Numbered from the stretch's first letter, positions 8,262 through 17,206 are shown. The stretch: DNA of 33,540 bases from Flavobacteriaceae bacterium (GCA_028825365.1 JAPKAF010000016.1:1-33540), one strand, 5' to 3'. Notes: a model not told the origin generated them from the sequence alone. Numbers and translations are program-made.

Positions 8262-9773
8262 ATGAAAAATTTGATAATAATAATTGTACTAACATTTGGG
8301 TTTTTCTCATGCGAGGATGAGTTAGATATAGTAAACCCTAACGCATTAACAAACGAAAGTTTTTGGCAAAATGAGTCAGACGCCATTAAGGGAATAAATA
8401 GCTGTTACAGTACTTTGCATAGACCAGGTTTTTCAAGATGGCAACCCATGGCTTATGACTTACGTTCTGACGTAGGGGCAAGTTTTAGCCCATGGAGTGA
8501 TCTTGCAAACGCTATGAATAATTTTATCCAGTCAGATTCTAACTTTGGTCCAATTGTAGATATTTATTTTGATAACTATGCGGGTATATTTAGGGCTAAT
8601 CAAGTAATTGCCAATTTACCAGATATAGAAATGGATGAACAACTAAAATCAAGAATTTTAGGCGAAGCTTATTTTTTTAGAGGGATGCATTACTATCATT
8701 TAGCAAGTTTATGGGGTAATGTTGCTTTACAACTAGAGCCATCTAGCCCAACTGATTTACCATTAACATCTCCTGAAGCTGATGTTTGGGTTCAAGTTAT
8801 TAGTGACTTATCTGAAGCAGCCAGTAGGTTACCCTACAGTTATAATGATTACAATGATCAAGGAAGAATTACAAAAGGAGGAGCTTCTGCTTTGTTGGGT
8901 AAAGCATACATGCAGATTCAAGACTACTCAAATGCAAAATTAGCATTAGATGACATAGTTGTTGGAAGCGGAGCAAGTAATTATGACTTAATGCCAGATT
9001 ATTACGATAATTTTAAAATAACATCTGAATTTAATATAGAATCAGTTATTGAGTGGAGCTATATTGATAACCCTACAGAAGTTACCGACAATGATGTTGC
9101 GACAGCTAATCATAATTATGGAACATCAATCGGACAGTTTTATGGGCCTCCTGGAATAGGATTTACAGATGGTGAAGCGTTAAGATGGGTCGTTGGAGAA
9201 TTTGAAATAGAAACAACGGTAGCAAATGAAAGAGACCCTAGATTACCAGTAACGTTTCTCTATGATTATACAGATGAATTTGGGCCAGCTTCCACATTGG
9301 TTTATGGTCAGACTTTTCAGCAAAGATATGGTAATAACAATCGTGTGTTTCTTAGAAAATTTCTTCATGATCATATAAGAGACTTTGAAGGATTTAGAGG
9401 TATAAATAACTATAGGTTTATAAGATATTCAGATGTCCTTTTAATGTATGCAGAGTGTTTAAATGCTACAGGAGCTACTGGTGATGCTTATCAATATGTT
9501 GATAGAGTTAGAGATAGAGCAGGTTTGGCACCATTGCCTACAGGAATGTCTCAGCAGGATTTTTTAGAACAAATTAAGCATGAACGCCTTCTAGAATTAA
9601 CAGGAGAGGGGCACCGTTTTAATGACTTAAAAAGATGGGGTGATTTAAATTCTTCATTGAGTTCTAAAGATTCAGGTTTTAATAATTTTCAAACGGGAAA
9701 ACATGAATTATTGCCTATTCCTCAAATAGATTTAGATATTAACCCTAATTTGGAACAAAATCCAGGATGGTAG
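8262..9773 (+). CDS. SusD-like glycan-binding lipoprotein
   Basis: A 503-residue outer-membrane lipoprotein that caps the SusC channel and captures glycan at the surface. The start at 8262 is chosen over an upstream in-frame ATG at 8202, because 8262 gives a proper lipoprotein signal (MKNLIIIIVLTFGFFSC, lipid-bearing C17) and avoids overlap with susC. SusD/RagB hallmarks include the N-terminal NPNALTNESFWQNESDAIKGIN, the TPR-like LGEAYFFRGMHYYHLASLWG, and the C-terminal RYSDVLLMYAECLNATG, LLELTGEGHRFNDLKRWG and LLPIPQ ending in NPGW. Its last codons overlap the ATG of the next gene by 7 nt. Confidence 0.96.
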   Translation: MKNLIIIIVLTFGFFSCEDELDIVNPNALTNESFWQNESDAIKGINSCYSTLHRPGFSRWQPMAYDLRSDVGASFSPWSDLANAMNNFIQSDSNFGPIVDIYFDNYAGIFRANQVIANLPDIEMDEQLKSRILGEAYFFRGMHYYHLASLWGNVALQLEPSSPTDLPLTSPEADVWVQVISDLSEAASRLPYSYNDYNDQGRITKGGASALLGKAYMQIQDYSNAKLALDDIVVGSGASNYDLMPDYYDNFKITSEFNIESVIEWSYIDNPTEVTDNDVATANHNYGTSIGQFYGPPGIGFTDGEALRWVVGEFEIETTVANERDPRLPVTFLYDYTDEFGPASTLVYGQTFQQRYGNNNRVFLRKFLHDHIRDFEGFRGINNYRFIRYSDVLLMYAECLNATGATGDAYQYVDRVRDRAGLAPLPTGMSQQDFLEQIKHERLLELTGEGHRFNDLKRWGDLNSSLSSKDSGFNNFQTGKHELLPIPQIDLDINPNLEQNPGW

Positions 9774-10042
9774 TTGTTAAAAACATAACTAGAATAGTTG
9801 GTTTTGTCATTTTACTTCTATGCTCAACCATTAGTTCTTGTGTGTCGTCTAGCGATAATGGCAACCTTAATGAGGAAACAGAAGATTCTTCCATCGTTGA
9901 CACGACAATTGAGTCGGCCACTTTCAAGAACCCAATATTAAATGAGGGAGCAGACCCATGGGTTTTTAAAAGTGGAGATGAGTATTTAGTTACGTATACA
10001 ACAGGCAACAATATTACTTTGTTGAGAACCAATAAAATATAA
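9767..10042 (+). pseudogene. N-terminal remnant of a GH43 lipoprotein
   Basis: A 91-codon reading frame that starts like a lipoprotein (LLLCSTISSC, C25) and continues with a linker and the first blade of a GH43 five-bladed propeller: FKNPILNEGADPWV, with the expected catalytic-base aspartate at D63, then VTYTTGNNITLL. It stops at a TAA where a normal GH43 enzyme would have about 250 further residues including the other two catalytic acids. The next gene begins 2 nt later and no GH43 continuation is seen in any frame. The simplest reading is an internal deletion up to the next gene's leader. A functional mini-lipoprotein is possible but unlikely to be an enzyme. Translation is coupled to susD by a 7-nt overlap. 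Confidence 0.75.
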
Positions 10043-10044
10043 AA

Positions 10045-11109
10045 ATGAAGAAAAAAATATTTTTGGTAATTGCTATATTATTAGCAATTAATGTTTGTAT
10101 TTCGCAAGAGAATAATAAATGGTCAATAGAAAAGGTAGGTAATTGGTATAACAATCATAAGTGGATTACAGGCGCTAACTTCAATCCAAGTTCAGCTATA
10201 AATCAACTAGAAATGTGGCAGTCAGATACATTTGATCCTGAGACTATTGATAGGGAATTGGGTTACGCAGAAGCTATCGGATTTAATACCATGAGGGTTT
10301 ATCTTCACAGTCTTGCATACAAAGCAGACCCAAAAGGGTTTAAAGAAAGAGTAGATTCATATTTAAAAATTGCCGATAATCACGGTATCAAAACTATTAT
10401 TGTACTGTTTGACGATGTTTGGGGAGCGACACCTAAAATAGGAAAACAGGCAGTACCAAAACCAGGTATACATAACTCAGGTTGGGTTCAAGATCCTGGA
10501 GATCCTGCATCAAAAGAAGCGAAAAATTTCCCTGAGCTAGAAGTATATGTTAAAAATATTATTAACACATTTAAAAATGATAAAAGAGTTTTATTATGGG
10601 ATTTATACAATGAACCGGGTAATTCTGGAAAGTTTAAGGAATCAGTTCCTTTATTGGAAAAGGTATTTATTTGGGCAAGAGAGGTAAATCCGAGCCAGCC
10701 TTTAACTGCTGGAATTTGGAAATGGAGTAAAAAGTTTCAGGAAGTTAATGAGATTCAAGCACTCAATTCGGATGTTATTACATACCATCATTACGGAGAA
10801 CCTGAAGATCATTTAAAAGTTATTAATTTACTTAAAACACATGGACGTCCATTAATTTGTACTGAGTATATGGCAAGAACAAAAAATAATCGTTTTTCAA
10901 ATACGCTTCCATTATTAAAAGATGAGAATATTGGAGCGATAAACTGGGGTTTAGTTGCCGGGAAGTCTAATACAATTTATCAATGGGACACCCCAATTCC
11001 AAGTGGTGATGAACCGACCGAATGGTTTCATGATATTTTCAGAAAAGATGGGACTCCTTATCGTCAAGATGAAGTTAATTTAATTAAAAAATTGAATTCT
11101 AAAGATTAA
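10045..11109 (+). CDS. Secreted clan GH-A glycoside hydrolase (cellulase-like fold)
   Basis: A 354-residue protein with a signal peptide (about 1-21, ending ISQ) and a single TIM-barrel domain. It begins with NWYNNHKWITGANFNPSSAINQLEMWQ and contains the barrel strand GFNTMRVYLHSL. The clan A hallmarks are present: WDLYNEPGN with the acid/base E190 after N189, and ICTEYMAR with the nucleophile E274, while HHYGEP lies between them. These features support a retaining glycosidase of the GH5/GH2-like superfamily; I cannot assign a CAZy family. No T9SS tail or lipobox is present, so periplasmic location is likely. It lies in the operon between a GH43 remnant and a GH43 lipoprotein, consistent with cutting the same glycan's backbone or side chains. 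Confidence 0.82.
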   Translation: MKKKIFLVIAILLAINVCISQENNKWSIEKVGNWYNNHKWITGANFNPSSAINQLEMWQSDTFDPETIDRELGYAEAIGFNTMRVYLHSLAYKADPKGFKERVDSYLKIADNHGIKTIIVLFDDVWGATPKIGKQAVPKPGIHNSGWVQDPGDPASKEAKNFPELEVYVKNIINTFKNDKRVLLWDLYNEPGNSGKFKESVPLLEKVFIWAREVNPSQPLTAGIWKWSKKFQEVNEIQALNSDVITYHHYGEPEDHLKVINLLKTHGRPLICTEYMARTKNNRFSNTLPLLKDENIGAINWGLVAGKSNTIYQWDTPIPSGDEPTEWFHDIFRKDGTPYRQDEVNLIKKLNSKD

Positions 11110-11138
11110 TCGGTTACAATAAAGTTTAAATAATAATA

Positions 11139-12314
11139 ATGAGGTACAAGATATTTTACAATTTTATAGTTCTTTCTGGATTGTTGTTAGTAACATCATC
11201 TTGTAAGAATATAAAAACGCAAAACAGTGAAGAAAAAGCTGAAATAATAACAAAAGATACTTTAACCTATAAGAATCCACTTGATGTTAAGTTTGGTGAC
11301 CCCTATATTTTGGATGATCAAACTGGCACTTATTACTTGTATGGAACAGGTGGAGGTGCAGTAGATGGATTTTCAGCATATTCTTCAACGAATCTTGTAG
11401 ATTGGAAATATGAAAAACAAATTTATTTTGGAAACAAAGAAGATAGCTGGTGTATAAGTGCATTTTGGGCTCCAGAATGCTATAAATTTAATGGTAAATA
11501 CTATTTATTTTACAGCGCAAATTGGAGAGAGAACCCAAATAACGAATTAGAAAACTTTCATATTGGAGTTGCTGTTTCAGATAGCCCAATTGGACCTTTC
11601 GAAGACATTAAAAATAAACCACTTTTTGAACCTGGTTACCCAATTATTGATAGTAATGTTTTTCAAGATGAAAACGGGAAATATTATTTATATTATTCAA
11701 GAGTTTGTTATAAGCACCCCGTAAAAAGCGAATTGGCTCAATGGGCTAAGGACAAGGGTCTTTTTAATGAAATAGAAGAAAGCTGGATTTATGGTGTTGA
11801 ATTAAGCCCAGATTTTAAATCGGTAATTGGAAAACCTGTCTTATTGTTGCAACCTCCTAAAACATTAGATGACAAAAATTCAGAGTGGGAAAACCGCTCC
11901 GTTACCTTGGATAGTGTTAACAGGCGTTGGACTGAAGGCTCATACCTTTTTAAAAAGAACGATCTTTATTATATGATGTATTCAGCCAATCACTATGCAG
12001 GCGAAAATTATGCTATTGGTTATGCCACTTCAAAATCTCCTTTAGGACCATTTAAAAAGTCAGATAGCAACCCTATATTAGAAAAGAACTCTAATAAAGG
12101 AGGTGATGTAACTGGGACTGGGCATAACAGCGTTTTACATTTAAAAAATGCTGATAAAATGTTCTGTGTTTACCATGGAAGAACCTCTAAAACTGGCGAG
12201 AAAAGAGTTGTATTTATTGACGAAATGAGAATTTTAAATGATGGTTCCTTGAAGGTTTATGGTCCAACCACTAGTCGTAAAACAATGCCATTGTTAGAAA
12301 ATAAAAATAAGTAA
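11139..12314 (+). CDS. GH43 family glycoside hydrolase, lipoprotein
   Basis: A 391-residue lipoprotein (signal ending LLVTSSC, C22) with a single five-bladed beta-propeller GH43 domain. The three catalytic acids of this inverting family are all visible: general base D54 in FGDPYI, pKa modulator D171 in IIDSNVF, and general acid E266 in WTEGSY. The AFWAPECYKFNGKYYLFYSA segment is the typical WAPE blade. The family covers alpha-L-arabinofuranosidases, arabinanases, beta-xylosidases and some galactosidases, and the substrate cannot be fixed from sequence. With galactose genes around it, arabinose removal from arabinogalactan or pectic side chains is a reasonable guess. The short leader AAATAATAATAATG closely resembles that of susD. 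Confidence 0.9.
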   Translation: MRYKIFYNFIVLSGLLLVTSSCKNIKTQNSEEKAEIITKDTLTYKNPLDVKFGDPYILDDQTGTYYLYGTGGGAVDGFSAYSSTNLVDWKYEKQIYFGNKEDSWCISAFWAPECYKFNGKYYLFYSANWRENPNNELENFHIGVAVSDSPIGPFEDIKNKPLFEPGYPIIDSNVFQDENGKYYLYYSRVCYKHPVKSELAQWAKDKGLFNEIEESWIYGVELSPDFKSVIGKPVLLLQPPKTLDDKNSEWENRSVTLDSVNRRWTEGSYLFKKNDLYYMMYSANHYAGENYAIGYATSKSPLGPFKKSDSNPILEKNSNKGGDVTGTGHNSVLHLKNADKMFCVYHGRTSKTGEKRVVFIDEMRILNDGSLKVYGPTTSRKTMPLLENKNK

Positions 12315-12338
12315 CACTAATCTATAAAATTCAATAAC

Positions 12339-14075
12339 ATGAAAAAATTTACTAAAAAATCCGTTAAATTTATGGCGATTTGTATCGCTCTGTTGTATTT
12401 TCAAAGTGGAAACTCACAATCTTTTACGAACCCAGTTGGAGACTTATCTGACCCTCATATTACATATATAGATGGGTTTTATTACTATACTGGTACAGTT
12501 GGTAATAGGGTAGCACTTAAAAGAGCTACAACATTAGAAGGTCTAAAACATGTAGGATTAACAACTATTTTTCAACCTGGAGATTCAGGTGCCCAGGAAG
12601 ATCATTATTGGAGTTCAGAAGTACATAAGTTAGATGGCATATGGTACGTTTATTATACAGCCGCTTCTGAAGGTACCGATAATAATACTCAAAGAAACTA
12701 TGTTATTGAGTCCTCTGATTCTAATCCATTAACAGGAACATGGACTTTTAAAGGGCAACTTTTTGATGCTTCAGCAAATCATTATGCAACAAATCCCACT
12801 GTAACCGAGATTAATGGCACACGTTATTTCATTTGGGCAGGTGTGTCAGATTCAGGAATTTCTCCTTTGAATCTATATATTTCTGAAATGACTAACCCAT
12901 GGACTTTATCAGGGTCAAGAGTTGAAATATATACTTCTGGAGATCTAACAGAAACAATAAGTGGTGATGCACCAAATGCCTTAGTTAAAGATGGTAAAGC
13001 ATTTCTAACATATACGGTAAACGGTTGTGGTACTTCTGAAGGTAAAACAGGATTAATGTATATGGACGATGATACAAATAACCCATTATTAATAGCATCA
13101 TGGACAAAAGAAGTTTCAGCTGTTTTTGATGATAATCCAGATGTTTCGTCATATAACCCTAATCATCAAACTTTTTTCAAATCTCCAGATAACACAGAAT
13201 ATTGGTTTTCATTTACTACAAGATTTGATGATGGTCCTTATTGCGATAACCAAAGGTCAACAAGGGCACAAAAGTTTACTTTTAATGAAAGTGGTATTCC
13301 ACAATTTGGAACCATTTCAGCAATAGGTGTACCAATTGCAGCACCAAGTGGAGAACCTACATTATCTGCAGGTACTCCTGTTCAAAATGGTCTTTATAGA
13401 ATAAGACCAATAGCAGCATCGGGGAGTGAAACATTGGAAATAGGAGGTATTGAAATTTGGGGAGGATCAAATGTAGGACAATGGTTTGATGATTCAGATG
13501 AGATTCATCATAAATGGTATTTACAAGCTACAAGTGTTGCAGGAGAGTATATAATTATATCAGCTTTTAATGGTTTAGCAATAGAGGTTGGAGGTTGTAG
13601 TACTGACGATTTTGCTAATATTAATATGTGGTATCCATCTGGTGCACCTTGCCAAATTTGGGAGATAGCTGATTTGGGTTCTGATGAATATAGACTTACC
13701 AACAAGAATAGTGGTATGGATATGGAGTTAGAGAATGGAGGTAATAATATATATCAAAATACCGCTAATGGTTCAGATTTTCAGAAATTCAAATTAGAAT
13801 TTATAGAATCAACATTTAGTGTTGCTGATTATGATTTATATAGTGATATTAAAATTTTCCCTAATCCTGCCAAAGATTATTTTACCATAAGAGGATTAGG
13901 TACAAAAAAAACGGAGATAATAATTACTGATATGCGTGGAAGGGTTGTTACAAAGCAACAAAATATTAAAGACGAGATTCAAGTTGATGCTACTTTTCTT
14001 AATTCTGGCTTATATATCCTTTCAATTAAAACTGAAGACAACAACATAATAACTAAAAAATTAATAATTGATTAA
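12339..14075 (+). CDS. GH43-like protein with ricin-type lectin and T9SS tail; degenerate active site
   Basis: A 578-residue secreted protein with a signal peptide (about 1-27), a GH43-type propeller (28-345), a ricin-type beta-trefoil (about 350-490, with QIW and QKF repeats), and a C-terminal T9SS type-A sorting domain (about 500-578, starting IKIFPNPAKDYF). Aligned by eye with its neighbour at 14100, it keeps the base D38. The pKa-modulator aspartate is N152 (ATNPTV versus SIDGTI), the general-acid glutamate is D210 (GDAPNAL versus VEAPSIL), and the conserved YHA histidine is replaced by threonine near T293. WAPE has become WSSE. It is therefore likely inactive or altered, perhaps acting as a surface or secreted binding protein. 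The gene is in the PUL operon and intact, so it appears to be under selection. Confidence 0.85.
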   Translation: MKKFTKKSVKFMAICIALLYFQSGNSQSFTNPVGDLSDPHITYIDGFYYYTGTVGNRVALKRATTLEGLKHVGLTTIFQPGDSGAQEDHYWSSEVHKLDGIWYVYYTAASEGTDNNTQRNYVIESSDSNPLTGTWTFKGQLFDASANHYATNPTVTEINGTRYFIWAGVSDSGISPLNLYISEMTNPWTLSGSRVEIYTSGDLTETISGDAPNALVKDGKAFLTYTVNGCGTSEGKTGLMYMDDDTNNPLLIASWTKEVSAVFDDNPDVSSYNPNHQTFFKSPDNTEYWFSFTTRFDDGPYCDNQRSTRAQKFTFNESGIPQFGTISAIGVPIAAPSGEPTLSAGTPVQNGLYRIRPIAASGSETLEIGGIEIWGGSNVGQWFDDSDEIHHKWYLQATSVAGEYIIISAFNGLAIEVGGCSTDDFANINMWYPSGAPCQIWEIADLGSDEYRLTNKNSGMDMELENGGNNIYQNTANGSDFQKFKLEFIESTFSVADYDLYSDIKIFPNPAKDYFTIRGLGTKKTEIIITDMRGRVVTKQQNIKDEIQVDATFLNSGLYILSIKTEDNNIITKKLIID

Positions 14076-14099
14076 TATTTGTTATTGAAAATATTAGAT

Positions 14100-15866
14100 A
14101 TGACCTCACATATAGTTAAGTTAACAAGATGTATTTGTTTGATGGTGTTTATTTGTTGTTCGCAGCTCATAATGTCCCAATCATTTACTAATCCAATAGG
14201 CAGTATGGCCGATCCGCATATTACTTATATAGATGGATATTATTATTATACAGGAACAACAGGCGATGATGTTTCAATGAAAAGGTCATTGACTCTTGAA
14301 GGTCTCAAGCAGACAAGCTTAATTAGATTATTTGGACCAGGTGATACAGGAGCCCAGGCGGGAAATTACTGGGCTCCTGAACTTTTTAAATTAGATGGGA
14401 ATTGGTATATATATTACACAGCCCCTCAAACAGGAACAAATACAGATACTCAAAGAACTTATGTGTTAGAGAACACCAGTCCCGATCCTCTTTCAAATAA
14501 TTGGGTATTTAAAGGTAAAGTATCTTCTCCTGGATCTGATTATTGGTCTATAGACGGTACAATTTTAGAACTTTCAGGTAATCGATATTTTTTATGGTCA
14601 GGTATAAGTGCAACTACTCATTATGAAGGATATAATAAGCCACAACGAATCTATATATCATTAATGAGTAACCTTTGGACTTTATCAGGAGCAAGAACTT
14701 TATTGTTAAGTCCAGGTGAATTATCAGGAAGTAATATTGGTAATGTGGTCGAAGCTCCATCAATTCTTATAAAAGATAATAAAATATTCCTGACCTACTC
14801 TGCTAATGGATGTTGGACAAGCGAATATAAGTTAGGTATAATGTCTCTAGATATTTCTGAAGATCCATTAAATATTAATTCTTGGGCAAAAGATCCAGAT
14901 CCAGTTTTTGTAAGTAACCCCGTAAACAATAGCTATGGTCCAGGGCACAATTCTTTTTTTAGTTCTCCTAATGAAACTGAATTTTGGCTAGCATACCACG
15001 CAACTCCAAACCCGTCTGGTGAATGTGGCGATACAAGAACTACAAGGGCACAAAAGTTAACATTTAATAGTAATGGTATTCCTCAATTTGGAGAAGTAAG
15101 AGTTGTAGGAGAGCCTTTAGAAGCTCCTGCAGGAGAGCCTAATTTGTCAACAGGAATTATTGCAAACGGATTATATAAAATTAATCAAAAAAACACAACC
15201 AAATTAGTAGAAATAAGTGGTGCCGTTAATATAAATCCAGCAGATATTGTTCAGTGGGAAGATAACGGAGGATTACAACAGCAATGGTGGATTCAATCTA
15301 CAGGAGATGGTTATTACACCATAATATCTAACTTAAGTGGTTTAGCTATGGAAGTAGGAGCTTGTGAGCTTAATGAATTTGCTAATATTAATATATGGAC
15401 ACCCAATGGTGCTAGTTGTCAATTATGGGCAATAGAAGACCTAGGCTCTGGAGACTATAAATTTATAAATAAAAATAGTGATAAAGTTATGGAAGTAACT
15501 GCAGCAGGAATAGATAATAATGGCTCTAACATACAGCAAAGTACTTGGGAAAATTCCAATAACCAAAAATTTAATCTTGAGCTAATTGGAGAAGCTCTAA
15601 ATGTTGATACCTTAAACTTCGATGCAGATATTATTGTTTACCCCAATCCTGCTAATAATAAATTCGCTGTTTCGGGACTCAATTCAGTAGGAAAAAAACA
15701 TATTAAGATTTTAAGCATGCTAGGAAAGATAGTAGGTGAATATAAAACCAATAAGAGTAGCTTGAATATAAATACTAATCATATTCAGTCTGGATTGTAT
15801 ATCATACAGATAGCTTCCGAGAGTTATAAAACAGTTTTTAAGAAAATAGTTGTAAATAAAAAATGA
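14100..15866 (+). CDS. GH43 glycoside hydrolase with ricin-type lectin domain and T9SS tail
   Basis: A 588-residue paralogue of the preceding gene with the same layout: signal peptide (about 1-27), GH43 propeller (28-355), ricin-type beta-trefoil (about 365-505, QQWW, QLW and QKF repeats) and T9SS type-A domain (about 515-588, IIVYPNPANNKF). I chose the ATG at 14100 over a TTG at 14079 in the same frame. The catalytic set is complete: D38 in ADPHI, D152 in SIDGTI, E218 in VEAPSIL, plus H283 in GHNS and H300 in AYHA. The segment TTGDDVSMKRSLTLEGLK resembles exo-acting alpha-L-arabinofuranosidases of GH43, so arabinofuranosidase is my best guess. The T9SS tail predicts export to the surface or medium, with the lectin domain holding it on glycan. 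Confidence 0.88.
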   Translation: MTSHIVKLTRCICLMVFICCSQLIMSQSFTNPIGSMADPHITYIDGYYYYTGTTGDDVSMKRSLTLEGLKQTSLIRLFGPGDTGAQAGNYWAPELFKLDGNWYIYYTAPQTGTNTDTQRTYVLENTSPDPLSNNWVFKGKVSSPGSDYWSIDGTILELSGNRYFLWSGISATTHYEGYNKPQRIYISLMSNLWTLSGARTLLLSPGELSGSNIGNVVEAPSILIKDNKIFLTYSANGCWTSEYKLGIMSLDISEDPLNINSWAKDPDPVFVSNPVNNSYGPGHNSFFSSPNETEFWLAYHATPNPSGECGDTRTTRAQKLTFNSNGIPQFGEVRVVGEPLEAPAGEPNLSTGIIANGLYKINQKNTTKLVEISGAVNINPADIVQWEDNGGLQQQWWIQSTGDGYYTIISNLSGLAMEVGACELNEFANINIWTPNGASCQLWAIEDLGSGDYKFINKNSDKVMEVTAAGIDNNGSNIQQSTWENSNNQKFNLELIGEALNVDTLNFDADIIVYPNPANNKFAVSGLNSVGKKHIKILSMLGKIVGEYKTNKSSLNINTNHIQSGLYIIQIASESYKTVFKKIVVNKK

Positions 15867-15891
15867 ATACTTAAATAAACACAAAATAAAT

Positions 15892-17037
15892 ATGCATACA
15901 AGAAAACTAATCTTACTATTACTTATATTTTTTAAAGTTAGTACAAGTTATGCACAAAATTTCAGCATGAATGAGCATCAGATTAATCTATTAGATAGGA
16001 GTCAGTTTGAAAAAAAAATAAACGGAAAGGATATTAGCCTATATGTACTAAGTAATCAGAATGGGTTGGTATCAGAAATAACTAATTACGGAGGAAAAGT
16101 TGTTTCGCTGTGGGTGCCAGATAGATTGGGTAATTATGAAGATATAGTACTAGGACATCCAAATATTGATGATTATTTAATCTCTAAAGAAAAATATTTT
16201 GGTGCTTTAATTGGACGTTATGGGAATAGAATTGCTAATGGCAAATTTTCTTTAGAAGGTAAAGAATATTCTTTGGCAAGAAACAATGGAGACAATCATC
16301 TTCATGGAGGGAATCGTGGTTATGATTCTGTAATTTGGGATGCAAAGCAAATTGATAATCAAACTTTAGAATTAAGGTATATTTCTAAAGATATGGAGGA
16401 AGGGTATCCAGGAAACCTTACTATCTTGGTTATATACAAACTAACTGATGCAAATGAACTGAAAATTGAATATAGAGCATCTACAGATAAAACAACTGTC
16501 GTTAATCTAACTCATCATTCTTTTTTTAACTTAAAAGGAGCAGGAAAAGGAACCGTCAACAACCATTTATTACAAATAAACGCTGCTTATTATACGCCTG
16601 TTGATGAAGGTTTGATCCCAACTGGAGAAATTACCAGTGTAAAAAATACACCCTTTAATTTTCAAAAGCTAACAGCAATTGGAGAAAGAGTTAATGATAA
16701 TCATAAACAATTAAAACATGGGTTAGGTTATGATCATAATTTTGTACTCAATCAAAGTTTAGAAGGTCTTAATTATGCAGCAAAAGTTATTGAGCCTATT
16801 TCTGGCAGAACAATGGAAGTTTATACTAACGAACCGGGTTTACAGTTCTATGGAGGCAATTTTTTAGATGGTAGCGTTATTGGAAAGAATAAAAATAAAT
16901 ATAAGTACAGAACCGCTTTTTGTTTAGAAACTCAGCATTTTCCTGATAGTCCAAATCAACCAAATTTTCCTACAACAAAATTAAACCCAGGAGAAGAATA
17001 TTATTCTGTCTGCATATATAAATTTTCAACTTTTTAA
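15892..17037 (+). CDS. galM: Secreted aldose 1-epimerase (galactose mutarotase)
   Basis: GalM interconverts alpha and beta anomers of galactose. The 381-residue protein has a cleavable signal peptide (about 1-22, ending SYAQ), so it should act in the periplasm and not beside galK. Family motifs are present: NNGDNHLHGG with H138, NLTHHSFFNLKG with catalytic acid H209, GYDHNF, and CLETQHFPDSPNQPNFP with catalytic base E346. It closes the plus-strand PUL operon, 25 nt after the GH43 gene. Inverting GH43-type enzymes release single anomers, and a periplasmic mutarotase would speed conversion to the form the symporter or GalK prefers. No clear intrinsic terminator follows. Confidence 0.95.
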   Translation: MHTRKLILLLLIFFKVSTSYAQNFSMNEHQINLLDRSQFEKKINGKDISLYVLSNQNGLVSEITNYGGKVVSLWVPDRLGNYEDIVLGHPNIDDYLISKEKYFGALIGRYGNRIANGKFSLEGKEYSLARNNGDNHLHGGNRGYDSVIWDAKQIDNQTLELRYISKDMEEGYPGNLTILVIYKLTDANELKIEYRASTDKTTVVNLTHHSFFNLKGAGKGTVNNHLLQINAAYYTPVDEGLIPTGEITSVKNTPFNFQKLTAIGERVNDNHKQLKHGLGYDHNFVLNQSLEGLNYAAKVIEPISGRTMEVYTNEPGLQFYGGNFLDGSVIGKNKNKYKYRTAFCLETQHFPDSPNQPNFPTTKLNPGEEYYSVCIYKFSTF

Positions 17038-17206
17038 TGATTTATATTGATAATATAAAGAGCCAGTAGATATTAGGGTTTAAGAGACTCCGAGTATTAT
17101 AAAATTAAAAATTATTGAACCATTATAATAATTACAGTGTAGAGCATGCTTTTTCTTGGAGTATCAACCATAGTTTTAATTCTATTAATATGCTATTGTT
17201 ATTTAT
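17038..17206. other. Gene-free AT-rich gap after galM
   Basis: No reading frame of interest. There is a weak AT-only inverted repeat (TATATT-GA-TAATATA) just after the galM stop, but no GC-stem hairpin with T-tract. I see no RNA gene in it. Confidence 0.4.

Noticed and set aside
14079-14099. TTG start for the second GH43-ricin gene
   Set aside because: The ATG at 14100 gives a compact signal peptide and the same numbering as the paralogue (D38, residue 152).
12339-15866. Assignment of the GH43-ricin proteins to exo-beta-1,3-galactanases (GH43_24)
   Set aside because: Those enzymes often carry CBM13-type domains, but they lack the usual general-base Asp, which is present here as D38, and their typical N-terminal motif is not seen.
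17038-17060. Terminator after galM
   Set aside because: Only a short AT hairpin without a T-tract; too weak to call.
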